From the NCBI RefSeq assembly GCF_038003045.1, contig NZ_JBBOOK010000001.1, positions 1,984,001-2,048,000 on the forward strand: 64,000 bases of DNA, written 5' to 3'. Every line of letters starts with the position of its first letter. Position 1 is the first letter of the stretch. Of this stretch, positions 35,025 to 43,613 are shown in pieces. A program made the translations under genes and the position numbers. Source of the DNA: Sporosarcina sp. FSL W7-1349. Lineage in GTDB: Bacteria; Bacillota; Bacilli; Bacillales_A; Planococcaceae. The notes under the pieces are model-generated. The model made no database searches. It saw nothing but the letters and a program-made list of their open reading frames with translations, and was not told where the DNA came from.

Positions 35025-36572
35025 TCAGCCTTCCAATTCGCGGTATCCTGTTTCCGCCTTGAACTTGACTTCCGCGTAAGGGATAGCATCCGCGTCATGC
35101 TTTTTAGCCCCAACTATCGTTCCGATATAAGCGGCAATGAAACCGGCCGGTACGGAGAAAATCGCTGGATTCGCGTATGGGAATAAAGGCTCCCCGACGA
35201 AGAGTGCTGCTCCAGGAGTAGGATGAATGACACTCGGGCTCACCGCAACGAGAACCAATGCGACGATCAAACCGGTCAACATGGACGCGACCGCCCCTGT
35301 CGTGTTGAACTTTCTCCAATAGATAGTCATTAAAATAGTCGGTACATTGGCAGATGCTGCAATACAGAAAGCAAGCGAAACGAGGAACGCAACGTTCATC
35401 TTCTCTGCACCGAGGGCAAGGAGGATGGAAATGACCGCAACACTAAGAGCTGCAATACGGGCAGCGCGCACTTGCTGCTGTTCCGTCACTTTCCCTTTTT
35501 TGATGATTTCCCCATAAATGTCATGGGCAATGGCTGACGCACCCGACAGAACAAGACCCGCAACAACCGCAAGAATCGTAGCGAATGCAACCGCTGCAAC
35601 GAAGGATTCCAACGCATCCCCGCCTAACACACCGGCAAGCATTGGCGCTGCCATATTCCCGGCTGCATTCTCTGCGATGATCGCATCCGCCCCGACGAAT
35701 TTAGCCGCTCCAAATCCAAGGAAAATTGTCATGACATAAAAGATTCCGATGATCCAGACCGCATAGATGACCGAGGAACGGGCCGTCTTTGCGTCTTTTA
35801 CGGTAAAGAAGCGCATCAAGATATGCGGCAATCCCGCTGTACCTAAAACAAGCGCAATTAGGACAGAAATCAGACCGATCGGATCCTTATAGACGACGCC
35901 CGAATGCAGGAAAGCTTCCCCGTGTGGTGTCGCTGTGCGCATCGCATCAAACATTCCAATGAAGTTGAAATTGAATTTTAAAAGGACAAGGAAGGAAATG
36001 ATGATCGTTCCAGCCATCAGTAAGATTGCTTTAATGATTTGTACCCAGCTTGTCGCGGTCATTCCGCCGAACAGAACATAAATCGTCATCATGACCCCAA
36101 CGATCAAGACTGAAATCCAATAATCGATTCCAAGCAAGAGTTTAATGAGAGCGCCCGCACCAACCAATTGCGCCAACATGTAGAATAATACGATCGTAAT
36201 CGTATTAAGGGCAGCCGCTCCACGCACTTTTCTCGCGCCAAATCGGGAGCCGATCATATCAGCCATCGTGAATTTTCCAAGATTCCGGAGTGGCTCCGCA
36301 ATCAAGAACAATACGACGAGATACGCGGTCAACCAGCCAACACTGTAGTAGAAACCGTCAAATCCATTTAATGAAATGGCGCCGGCGATTCCTAGGAAAG
36401 AAGCTGCGGATAAATAGTCACCTGCGATAGCCATGCCATTCTGCCATCCGGTCAACGATCCCCCGGCAGTATAGAAATCACTTGCAGTCTGGGTTTGTTT
36501 AGCGGCCCAATAGGTGACAATAAGCGTCAAAAGAATAACAGATATGAATATTAGGATTGATATGATTCCCAC
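35025..36572 (-). CDS. Acetate/monocarboxylate sodium symporter (ActP-like, SSS family)
   Basis: 515 residues, GTG start at 36572 behind AGGGGGAAG. It has about 13 membrane helices with the ActP signature at the N-terminus (QTASDFYTAGGSLTGWQNGMA, in part, GDYLSAASFLG) and GTAGLPHILMRFFTV. The nearest Bacillus relative by memory is YwcA. It imports acetate or similar short monocarboxylates with sodium or protons. The DUF485 gene is 13 bases upstream and DUF294 follows, the standard operon for this transporter. A cre site upstream suggests repression by CcpA when sugar is present. Confidence 0.92.
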   Translation of the reverse strand: MGIISILIFISVILLTLIVTYWAAKQTQTASDFYTAGGSLTGWQNGMAIAGDYLSAASFLGIAGAISLNGFDGFYYSVGWLTAYLVVLFLIAEPLRNLGKFTMADMIGSRFGARKVRGAAALNTITIVLFYMLAQLVGAGALIKLLLGIDYWISVLIVGVMMTIYVLFGGMTATSWVQIIKAILLMAGTIIISFLVLLKFNFNFIGMFDAMRTATPHGEAFLHSGVVYKDPIGLISVLIALVLGTAGLPHILMRFFTVKDAKTARSSVIYAVWIIGIFYVMTIFLGFGAAKFVGADAIIAENAAGNMAAPMLAGVLGGDALESFVAAVAFATILAVVAGLVLSGASAIAHDIYGEIIKKGKVTEQQQVRAARIAALSVAVISILLALGAEKMNVAFLVSLAFCIAASANVPTILMTIYWRKFNTTGAVASMLTGLIVALVLVAVSPSVIHPTPGAALFVGEPLFPYANPAIFSVPAGFIAAYIGTIVGAKKHDADAIPYAEVKFKAETGYRELEG

Positions 36573-36585
36573 GGCGACTTCCCCC

Positions 36586-36906
36586 TTATTCTACAATGTT
36601 TCTCTTTATAATTTCTTCAACTTCCTTATCAAAGTCTTTTGCTTTATTCATATAGATGGACGTGAATACCCAGACCATGATGAACATGCTGAAGGCGTAT
36701 ACCCAAGTCCAAGTCATCCAACCGATTGCACGATTTTCAAGTATTGTGGTGTACCCTGTCAAAATCGGAAGTAGAAAATAAGCGGCAAAAAAGAAAATGA
36801 TGTACGGCGTCGCAAATGTGTTTTTACGTTTGACCAATTGTTTAAACTCTGGCGTTTCAATGATCTTCTCGAAATTGGGCTTAGAATTTGCTCGAACGTT
36901 TTTCAT
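36586..36906 (-). CDS. DUF485 small membrane protein, partner of the acetate symporter
   Basis: 106 residues with two hydrophobic segments (about 35-55 and 65-88) and the family pattern NFEKIIETPEFKQLVKRKNTF at the N-terminus. DUF485 proteins (YwcB/YjcH type) are encoded just before ActP-like symporters in many bacteria. It is the first gene of the operon. Its mechanism is unknown; it may stabilise the symporter. Confidence 0.9.
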   Translation of the reverse strand: MKNVRANSKPNFEKIIETPEFKQLVKRKNTFATPYIIFFFAAYFLLPILTGYTTILENRAIGWMTWTWVYAFSMFIMVWVFTSIYMNKAKDFDKEVEEIIKRNIVE

Positions 36907-36967
36907 GTTTCCATCCTCCTCTTCAAATTTTCAGCTAATAGACTCGTACGCCATCTCCCCCTCACGC

Positions 36968-36981
36968 TGAAACCGCTTTCA
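36968..36981. promoter_or_regulatory. CcpA-binding cre site upstream of the acetate operon
   Basis: TGAAACCGCTTTCA is a perfect match to the Bacillus cre consensus (TGWAANCGNTNWCA). It lies 62 bases before the DUF485 start. Carbon catabolite repression of acetate uptake is well known in Bacillus, so the position makes sense. Confidence 0.75.
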
Positions 36982-37397
36982 TTATTCAGCCAATAAAAAG
37001 AAGGGTAGCCGAAAAATGAAGTAGTCCAAATTTTTGTTATAGTACACAGATTCAGATTAGCAAACTATTTGTTAATATTCAACACAAACTTGTAAATTTT
37101 TATAATATTTTGTTATTTATTGATTTTAAAATTACATACTGGCTGACCCCCGATGATACCAAGCTTTATAGCGCCGACAAAGTAAGGTTATCAACATGCT
37201 AGGAAATAGTTTGTTTCTTTTATTAATTCTTGATTATTTTCAGGGCGTTTGTTGGACAACCAAACCTTGGATAAACAACGTACCAAATTCAATAGACATC
37301 CCCCACCTTCCAGCCCGCCTCCGCTGTTTACAAACTAGCAATACTTCTATATACTTGGCATGAATCGAACATTAAAAAAATAGTTTAGAAATAGGTT
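36982..37397. other. AT-rich intergenic region before the cobalamin riboswitch
   Basis: No ORF with a ribosome site was found. The stretch should contain the promoter for the DUF485 operon on the left and for the cobalamin operon on the right. Promoter boxes were not fixed. Confidence 0.35.
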
Positions 37398-37620
37398 TTT
37401 CAAAGAGCCGTATCAAAGCGGTTGTTTGGAACGAAGAGGGAAGTTGGTGAAAGTCCAACACGAACCCGTCACTGTAATCGACGAGGAAGTCCCGCGTATC
37501 CACTGTGCGACAGCATGGGAAGGAGCGGGGCGGCCGCGGTAGTCGTAAGTCAGGAGACCTGCCTATTTCGATAGTTAGCTTCCTCGGGGATAGGAATGTT
37601 TAGCGTGCCAGCAGGGATTG
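37398..37620 (+). ncRNA. Cobalamin (AdoCbl) riboswitch
   Basis: Conserved parts appear in order: GGGAAGTTGGTGAAAGTCC, CCGTCACTGTAATC, GAGGAAGTCCCG, CCACTGTGCGACAGCATGGGAAGG, in part, then the GTAAGTCAGGAGACCTGCC core. This is the class-I cobalamin aptamer seen upstream of B12 uptake genes. It ends about 100 bases before btuF, with a terminator between. When B12 is plentiful the aptamer should favour termination and turn off the whole btuFCD-cbiA-cobO operon. Confidence 0.95.
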
Positions 37621-37659
37621 TCGGTGGATTTCCGGCGCCCGTTGACTTCGCCTGATCAT

Positions 37660-37689
37660 GCGCTTTCCTTCGAGGACAAGCGCTTTTTT
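37660..37689 (+). terminator. Expression-platform terminator of the cobalamin riboswitch
   Basis: The arms GCGCTT and AAGCGC with a twelve-base loop are followed by TTTTTT, 30 bases before the btuF start. The position between aptamer and gene shows control by premature termination. Confidence 0.8.
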
Positions 37690-37719
37690 GATGTTTACAA
37701 TCAAGAGGAGGAACGTAGA

Positions 37720-38730
37720 GTGCACAACATGATAAAACGATGGGGCTTGTTCAGTTTGGTTTTCGTGCTGGCGATGGTCCTTTTAGCAGGCTGCGGATCG
37801 AAAGAGACCCCAGCGGATCAACCGGTTCCAGAAACACCGGACACGGAAGCGACAGATCAAACGGAGGCAGAAGGTACGGAGGGGGCACAAGCCTTTCCGG
37901 TCACATTCACCGATGATGTCGGCCGTGAAGTGACGATTGAGAAAGAACCGGAAACCCTCATCTCCATCCAGACGAGCAATACGGAAATTTTATATGCGCT
38001 CGGTGTAGGCGATCGCCTTATCGGGGTTTCGGATTACTGTAATTATCCTCCGGAAGCATTGGAAGTGCAAAAAGTCGGCGGCCAGGACATGGATGCCGAA
38101 TTGGTCATGACCTTGTTGCCGGATGTCGCCTTTGTAACCCAATACCATTTCGATAACCATGCAGAAATTCTAAAACAATTTGAAGAAGTCGGCATCACCG
38201 TTGTTGTCACCGGCAGCGCCACTTCATTCGACGATGCATACGCCACGATGGAAATGATTGCGACGGCTACCGGAACGACGGAAAAGGCCGACGAGATCAT
38301 CCAGGACATGAAAGACCGCCGTGCTGCCCTTGAAGAAAAAGCGAAAGAAATCACGGATAAAAAGAAAGTATGGGTCGAAGTAGCCCCTGCTCCGGATATC
38401 TTCACTACAGGGAAAAACACATTCATGCACGAAATGCTGGAGACAATCAATGCAACGAATGCAGCGGAAGATCAAGATGGATGGGTGAAGTTGACAGAAG
38501 AGGAAATCGTCCAACTTAACCCAGATGTCATCATTACCACATATGGCTATTATGTGGACAATCCTGCCGAAGGCGTCTTGGCACGCGACGGTTGGGCAGA
38601 AGTCAATGCCATTAAGAATAAACAAGTATTCGATGTCGACAGCGACACCGTCACTCGTCCAGGCCCACGCCTGATTGAAGGAGTCGAGCAGCTTGCAAAA
38701 CTCATTTATCCGGAAGTTTTTGGGGAATAA
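37720..38730 (+). CDS. btuF: Cobalamin-binding lipoprotein BtuF
   Basis: 336 residues. GTG at 37720 lies eight bases after AGGAGG; the longer frame from 37618 runs through the riboswitch terminator and is not used. The lipobox is VLLAGC near residue 26, followed by an acidic linker. The mature domain is a periplasmic-binding fold with the BtuF/FecB features FTDDVGREVTI, GVGDRLIGVSDYCNYPPEAL, and PDVAFVTQYH. It captures cobalamin or cobinamide outside the cell for the BtuCD importer. Confidence 0.92.
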   Translation: MHNMIKRWGLFSLVFVLAMVLLAGCGSKETPADQPVPETPDTEATDQTEAEGTEGAQAFPVTFTDDVGREVTIEKEPETLISIQTSNTEILYALGVGDRLIGVSDYCNYPPEALEVQKVGGQDMDAELVMTLLPDVAFVTQYHFDNHAEILKQFEEVGITVVVTGSATSFDDAYATMEMIATATGTTEKADEIIQDMKDRRAALEEKAKEITDKKKVWVEVAPAPDIFTTGKNTFMHEMLETINATNAAEDQDGWVKLTEEEIVQLNPDVIITTYGYYVDNPAEGVLARDGWAEVNAIKNKQVFDVDSDTVTRPGPRLIEGVEQLAKLIYPEVFGE

Positions 38731-39763
38731 AATCGGTTGGCTTTATATCGCAAGTATCGGGGTTGTACTTTGTGCAACCCTTCTTGGCTTATTCGTCAGC
38801 AGTGTAAAATTCCCGATTCCCACCATTCTCCATATCGTAGCGGATAAATCATTCGGCCTTGGCTGGCTATCGGATGTTCCGAAGAATGAAGAGCTAATCA
38901 TCTGGAACATCCGGGTGCCCCGTGTCCTATTAGCCTTCCTTGTCGGGGCCTCCCTGTCACTCGCCGGAGCCGCCTTCCAAGGACTTCTTCGGAATCCGTT
39001 AGCCGATCCGTATACGATTGGTGTGTCATCCGGGGCGGCGCTCGGGGCCGTGACGGTTTTATTTTTCCAATACACGATTTGGGGATTAGGCAGTTATACA
39101 TTGCCGGTCGTGGCGATTTTAAGCGGATTTCTTACCTTATTCATTGTTTTCGGGCTCGTCCGGATGAGTAGCCGGAGCCTTGCGATTGAGACGATCATTC
39201 TCGCCGGTATCATTGTCGGAGCCTTTGTCGGGGCTCTGACATCTTTGATGATTGCCCTTGGAGACCGCGATGCGATGACGCAGATCATGTACTGGTTATA
39301 TGGAAGTGTTGCGATGCGCGGGTGGAGCCACGTCCAACTGATCATCCCCTTTCTCATCATCGGAGCTATTGTCTTGCTCTATCATTACCGAGAATTGAAT
39401 GCTCTGGCTCTCGGCGAAGAAGCCGCCGATCATATCGGGGTCAATGTAAAAAGGGGGAAAATCCTCATCTTGATTGGCGCCTCGTTGCTGACCGGTTCGG
39501 CGGTTGCCGTCTCCGGATCGATCGGGTTCGTCGGGTTGGTCGTCCCCCATCTCGTACGTCTCATGAGCGGGCCGAACCATCGACATGTTCTGCCTCTGTC
39601 GATATTGTTTGGAGGCTCCTTCCTCGTATTCGCAGATTTGCTCGCGAGGACGGTCATCGCGCCGCAAGAACTGCCGATCGGTGTCATCACCGCCTTGATC
39701 GGCGCTCCGGTATTTGCTTTTCTATTAATCCGAGATCGAATTGGAAGAGGGGAAAACCGATGA
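38693..39763 (+). CDS. btuC: Cobalamin ABC transporter permease BtuC (FecCD family)
   Basis: About 356 residues. The start overlaps the end of btuF; TTG at 38693 lies nine bases after AAGGAG and is preferred, though TTG at 38675 or 38720 is possible. About ten membrane helices are visible with FecCD features: RVPRVLLAFLVGASLSLAGAAFQ, in part, RNPLADPYTIGVSSGAALG, GSIGFVGLVVPHLVR. It forms the membrane channel of the B12 importer. Its stop overlaps the start of the btuD gene (ATGA). Confidence 0.92.
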   Translation: MQNSFIRKFLGNKIGWLYIASIGVVLCATLLGLFVSSVKFPIPTILHIVADKSFGLGWLSDVPKNEELIIWNIRVPRVLLAFLVGASLSLAGAAFQGLLRNPLADPYTIGVSSGAALGAVTVLFFQYTIWGLGSYTLPVVAILSGFLTLFIVFGLVRMSSRSLAIETIILAGIIVGAFVGALTSLMIALGDRDAMTQIMYWLYGSVAMRGWSHVQLIIPFLIIGAIVLLYHYRELNALALGEEAADHIGVNVKRGKILILIGASLLTGSAVAVSGSIGFVGLVVPHLVRLMSGPNHRHVLPLSILFGGSFLVFADLLARTVIAPQELPIGVITALIGAPVFAFLLIRDRIGRGENR

Positions 39764-41223
39764 TTACAGTCGAACATCTCGTAGGCGGTTACGGAAAAAA
39801 ACCGATTATCCATGATCTTGAATTTGAAATCCGGAAAGGGGAGTTTTTCGCACTGCTCGGACCGAATGGCAGTGGGAAGACCACCCTATTCAAATTAATT
39901 ACCGGCCAACTCCCGATTGCGTCGGGCTCGATCTCCATTGATGGAAAAGCGATGGAGAAGCTGTCAAAACTCGAAAAGGCACAAAAAGTGGCAGTCCTTT
40001 CACAAGAGAGTAAAGTGACATTCGATTTCACCGTGGAGGAAATCGTCAGCCTCGGACGGTATCCGCACCAAACCGGTTTTTTTAAGAGCATATCTGCGAA
40101 TGACCAGAAAGTGATTGACCATGTCATGACTGTGACACGTATCGAGCAGTTTCGCCATCTGCAGTTTCGAACGTTGAGCGGCGGGGAGAAACAGCGGGTT
40201 TTATTAGCGAAAGCGTTGGCGCAGGAACCGGAAGTCCTTCTATTGGATGAGCCAACGAACCATTTGGATATTAAGCATACGTTCCAGATTTTAAACATGC
40301 TGAAAGAGTGGCAGCGGACGAAGGGCTTGACGATCTTCGCCATACTGCATGATTTGAACGTGGCCTCCCTCTACGCGGATCGGGTCGCCCTCCTGCATAA
40401 AGGGTCTTTCCTCGAAGTCGGCGACGTCAACACGTTACGCAAGGAAGAGCAATTGAAAAAGGTCTATGAAGTGGACGTCAAAACACAAGCCCATCCAATT
40501 GTCGCGCGACCCCAATTGCTTATGACGCCTTCCATCGAGGGTGCGGCAGACAGCAAGAGCTTTTTCAATAGTTACTCCATTGACTGCAACGAAGAAAGCG
40601 TAGAACTGGTATTCGACAAACCGTTGCGTACACTTTCCAATGCAGCTATCGGCAACGGAATTCAATGGCTTCAACATTTTTGCTTGGTCAATCAACCTGC
40701 CGATAAAAGTTCGCAAGACTTCTTGAAACATTGGATGGAAAACCACGACATCCCGGCTGAGCAGGCGCTGGGCATCGGATGTGAAGGTAGTTTAGCAAAC
40801 ACGATGCTTGTCGAAAGGCAAGTTGAAGACGTAGACATAACTCTTCTGATCAACTTTGAAAAGGCCATCCATATTCTCCTGTTTGTCGACTCGACATTGG
40901 ATGATCGTATGTTATTTGATTGTTATATGGCGGTGACGGAAGCGAAAATGGCGGCTTTTCAGGAAGTCGGTGTTCATTTGGGTATGGACCGGGAAGATTG
41001 CGTGGCGATTGCCGCCAACCAGCGGAAGACTGAATCGGGCGAAACGGAAACAGCAGTTTCCCGCAAACAGATCGGACAACTCGTATTATCCGTGTTAACC
41101 GATGCCTTACAAGAAAAGTTAGGAAAACCTTTTATGCAGGAGTGTGAACACTCGCTGAACAGAGATAAAGCCTCCGACGTACAGGATGTACTAGTGCCAA
41201 CGGATATACCAAGGCGTGATTGA
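39760..41223 (+). CDS. btuD: Fusion of BtuD ATPase and CbiZ adenosylcobinamide amidohydrolase
   Basis: 487 residues from ATG at 39760, overlapping the btuC stop. Residues 1-250 are an ABC ATPase: Walker A GPNGSGKTT near 35, Q-loop, signature LSGGEKQR near 135, Walker B VLLLDEP near 155 and the switch His in ILHD. Residues about 265-475 match CbiZ: RTLSNAAIGNGIQWLQHF, FVDSTLDDRMLFDCYMAVTEAKMAAFQ, in part, and a late DCVAIAANQ. CbiZ removes the aminopropanol side chain of cobinamide, giving cobyric acid for salvage. The fusion couples uptake to remodelling. Similar fusions are known in Bacillus relatives. Confidence 0.88.
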   Translation: MITVEHLVGGYGKKPIIHDLEFEIRKGEFFALLGPNGSGKTTLFKLITGQLPIASGSISIDGKAMEKLSKLEKAQKVAVLSQESKVTFDFTVEEIVSLGRYPHQTGFFKSISANDQKVIDHVMTVTRIEQFRHLQFRTLSGGEKQRVLLAKALAQEPEVLLLDEPTNHLDIKHTFQILNMLKEWQRTKGLTIFAILHDLNVASLYADRVALLHKGSFLEVGDVNTLRKEEQLKKVYEVDVKTQAHPIVARPQLLMTPSIEGAADSKSFFNSYSIDCNEESVELVFDKPLRTLSNAAIGNGIQWLQHFCLVNQPADKSSQDFLKHWMENHDIPAEQALGIGCEGSLANTMLVERQVEDVDITLLINFEKAIHILLFVDSTLDDRMLFDCYMAVTEAKMAAFQEVGVHLGMDREDCVAIAANQRKTESGETETAVSRKQIGQLVLSVLTDALQEKLGKPFMQECEHSLNRDKASDVQDVLVPTDIPRRD

Positions 41224-41249
41224 TGGAAAAGAAAAGGGCGGTGTTTTGA

Positions 41250-42650
41250 TTGAGCAATCGAAGATTAGTCATTGCCGGAACCGGCAGTGGTGTAGGAAAA
41301 ACGACCGTAACCATCGGGCTGATGGCGGCTTTAATGAAAAAAGGGTTGACGGTCCAAGGGTTCAAGTGCGGCCCCGACTATATCGACCCTTCCTATCATG
41401 CAGCGGTGACCAAACGGGTATCCCGCAATTTGGACAGCTGGATGCTCGGACGGGAGACTGTGTTGGATATTTTCACCCATGCAAGCCGGGACGCTGACAT
41501 TTCCATCATGGAAGGGGTCATGGGCTTTTTCGACGGCAAAGATCCGAAAACTGATGTCGGCAGCACTGCTGAAATCAGCGTCATCACCAAAAGCCCCGTC
41601 TTGCTCGTCGTTAACTGCGCGAGCATGGCAAGGAGCGCGGCGGCCATTGTAAAAGGATTTCAAACGTTATCCTCCGAACCGAACGTAGTCGGCGTCATTG
41701 CGAACCGCGTCGGCAGCGAAAAGCATTTTGAAATTGTAAAAACAGCGATTGAACAGGAATGCGGCATCCCGGTCGTCGGCTATTTGAAGCGTGAAAATGG
41801 GATAGAAATCCCCGAGCGCAGCCTCGGATTGATCCCTTCGATTGAGCGGGGTGAATTGGACCCGTTTTTCGAGCAGTTGGGCGAACTCGTGTCCGAGACA
41901 GTTGATTTGGAGAAACTGCTTGAAATTTCACAAGCGGAACCTCTTTCATTCCCTAAAGAAGAGTCTCTCTTTACCGGTTCGGCGACCCCGGCCGTGCGAA
42001 TTGCCGTGGCGAAAGATGCCGCGTTTAATTCCTATTATATGGAGAACTTCGAACTTCTCGAAGCACACGGAGCAGAGCTTGTGCCATTCTCCCCTTTAGC
42101 GGATGAACACGTCCCAGCTGACTGTGATGGCCTTTATATCGGGGGGAGCCTTCCGGAAGAATTCGTATCCGCGGTCAGCAACAGCACCCAGACGAAACAA
42201 TCGGTCCGCGATGCAATTGCAAATGGCATGCCGACCTTTGCGGAAGGCGGCGGCTTCAGCTACTTGACGGAATCGATCACCAAAACGGACGGTCAAGTTG
42301 GAGGGATGGCCGGCGTGATTCCGGGAAACGTGACGATGCACAAGTCCTTGAAAGCAATCGGCTACCGGGAAATCAAAGGCTGCGATGAGAACTTTCTTCT
42401 GCCTGCAAACCAGGAAGCGAAAGGTCATGAATTCCACTACTCCACCTTCGAGGCGAATTTCCCGTTACAGCCTGCATACGAAACGAAGGGCATGCGTGGA
42501 ATAAAAGCGGATGGCGTAGCGACACAGAACCTGGTGGCTGGATTCCCGCAGTTTCATTTCGCCACGTGCCTGAAAGTGGTTACCAGATGGATCGACGCTT
42601 GCCAAGCGTATCAGAATACGAAGTTGGAGGTAGCTGATGGGAAAAAATAA
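41250..42650 (+). CDS. cbiA: Cobyrinate a,c-diamide synthase CbiA with an altered amidotransferase site
   Basis: 466 residues, TTG start at 41250. The N-terminal domain is a dethiobiotin-synthetase-like P-loop NTPase (AGTGSGVGKTTVTIG, KCGPDYIDPSYH). The C-terminal GATase-3 domain (from about 250) has LYIGGSLPEEF and the late histidine segment GHEFHYS. CbiA amidates cobyrinate with glutamine. The usual catalytic cysteine lies in a motif AECGGLMYL; here the sequence is AEGGGFSYL with GGC (codon 42246-42248, residue 333). So glutamine hydrolysis should be lost. The protein may use free ammonia or have another role. It is cotranscribed with the B12 genes. Confidence 0.88.
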   Translation: MSNRRLVIAGTGSGVGKTTVTIGLMAALMKKGLTVQGFKCGPDYIDPSYHAAVTKRVSRNLDSWMLGRETVLDIFTHASRDADISIMEGVMGFFDGKDPKTDVGSTAEISVITKSPVLLVVNCASMARSAAAIVKGFQTLSSEPNVVGVIANRVGSEKHFEIVKTAIEQECGIPVVGYLKRENGIEIPERSLGLIPSIERGELDPFFEQLGELVSETVDLEKLLEISQAEPLSFPKEESLFTGSATPAVRIAVAKDAAFNSYYMENFELLEAHGAELVPFSPLADEHVPADCDGLYIGGSLPEEFVSAVSNSTQTKQSVRDAIANGMPTFAEGGGFSYLTESITKTDGQVGGMAGVIPGNVTMHKSLKAIGYREIKGCDENFLLPANQEAKGHEFHYSTFEANFPLQPAYETKGMRGIKADGVATQNLVAGFPQFHFATCLKVVTRWIDACQAYQNTKLEVADGKK

Positions 42651-43179
42651 AAAAGGATTAACACTTGTCTTCACGGGGGACGGCAAAGGGAAAACAACTG
42701 CTGCCTTGGGACTGGCTCTCCGCAGCACAGGCCGCGGCATGAAAGTGAAAATCTACCAGTTTATCAAATCACCGCAACGCTCCTACGGCGAGCAGATCGC
42801 CTTCAAAAAACTCGGCGTCGAAATGGTCCAATTAGGCATCGGCTTCACTTGGACGAAAACGCCGGAAGAACACCGGGAAGCCCTAAAGAAAGCGTGGCCA
42901 ATCGCAAGGGAAGCCGTCATGAGCGGCGAATATGATGTCGTCATCCTAGACGAACTGAATAACGCCCTCGCCATCGACAAATTTCCGATCGACGATGTCC
43001 TTCCAAAAGAAGAAATCCTGGACATGATCCGCAACAAGCCGGCACACGTCCACCTCGTCATCACGGGCCGAAACGCCTTGCCCGAAATCCGTGAACTCGC
43101 CGACCTCGTCTCCGTCATCGAGCCGGAAAAACATTACTATGAAAACGGCGTGGATGCGGTAAAAGGGATCGAATTTTGA
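42637..43179 (+). CDS. cobO: Corrinoid adenosyltransferase (CobO/CobA type)
   Basis: 180 residues, ATG at 42637 behind TTGGAGG, overlapping the cbiA end. It has the P-loop GDGKGKTTAALGLALRS near residue 15, KIYQFIKSPQRSYGE, the DVVILDELNNAL segment near 100 and NALPEIRELADLVS. It transfers the adenosyl group from ATP to Co(I) corrinoids, completing salvage in this operon. It ends the operon at a strong terminator. This is the CobA/CobO type, distinct from PduO-type enzymes. Confidence 0.92.
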   Translation: MGKNKKGLTLVFTGDGKGKTTAALGLALRSTGRGMKVKIYQFIKSPQRSYGEQIAFKKLGVEMVQLGIGFTWTKTPEEHREALKKAWPIAREAVMSGEYDVVILDELNNALAIDKFPIDDVLPKEEILDMIRNKPAHVHLVITGRNALPEIRELADLVSVIEPEKHYYENGVDAVKGIEF

Positions 43180-43188
43180 AATGAAAAG

Positions 43189-43223
43189 GAGGACCTCGCT
43201 TGGGATAGGAGGTCCTCTTTTTA
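43189..43223 (+). terminator. Terminator of the cobalamin operon
   Basis: The stem GAGGACCTC/GAGGTCCTC with an eleven-base loop is followed by TTTTTATT. It begins nine bases after the adenosyltransferase stop. Confidence 0.9.
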
Positions 43224-43244
43224 TTGGACTATAAAACGTATTAT

Positions 43245-43558
43245 CCTACAACGTTCTCTTCGAACCTTCAATCACTCCCGCCCCACTTCATAACGTTCCT
43301 GAACCTCGAAACGTTTTCGCAGCAAATCACAACATTTCCACCAAACTCCTAAACATTCCCGCTCCAACGTATCCTCCAAACCTCAAAACGTTCATGCTCA
43401 ACTTCAAAACGCTCCTGAACCTCGAAACGTTTTCGCAGCACCTCACAACATTTTCATCAAACTTCTAAACATCCCCGCTACACCTCACAACACTTCCCCA
43501 AACCCCAAAACGAATATCCTCCCCCCGGCTCAACAGAATTCTCCAAAACGTAAGCAGA
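43245..43558. repeat. 21-bp-period repeat array (AACGTT family), minus-oriented copy
   Basis: The words AACGTT, AACATT or AACACT recur at 18- to 21-base steps through about 315 bases. A 79-bp subarray is duplicated: 43285-43363 and 43401-43479, 116 bases apart, both reading ACTTCA...GAACCTCGAAACGTTTTCGCAGC...CCGCT. The array fills the space between the cobalamin operon terminator and the chemoreceptor terminator. The reverse complement of its consensus (CGTTTCGAGGTTC) is the same as that of the array at 52320-52577. No open reading frame covers it. Confidence 0.88.
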
Positions 43559-43583
43559 ACCCCCCCACGCCAATAATGCCCAA

Positions 43584-43613
43584 GTAAAAAAACACCTCCC
43601 AACCGGAAAGTGT
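43584..43613 (-). terminator. Terminator of the soluble chemoreceptor gene
   Basis: On the minus strand the stem ACACTTTCC/GGGAGGTGT (two G-T wobbles, four-base loop) is followed by TTTTTTTAC. It abuts the stop codon. Confidence 0.8.

Noticed and set aside
37618..37719. Extension of btuF into the riboswitch expression platform
   Set aside because: The segment includes the terminator hairpin and precedes the AGGAGG site; a signal peptide begins only after the GTG at 37720.
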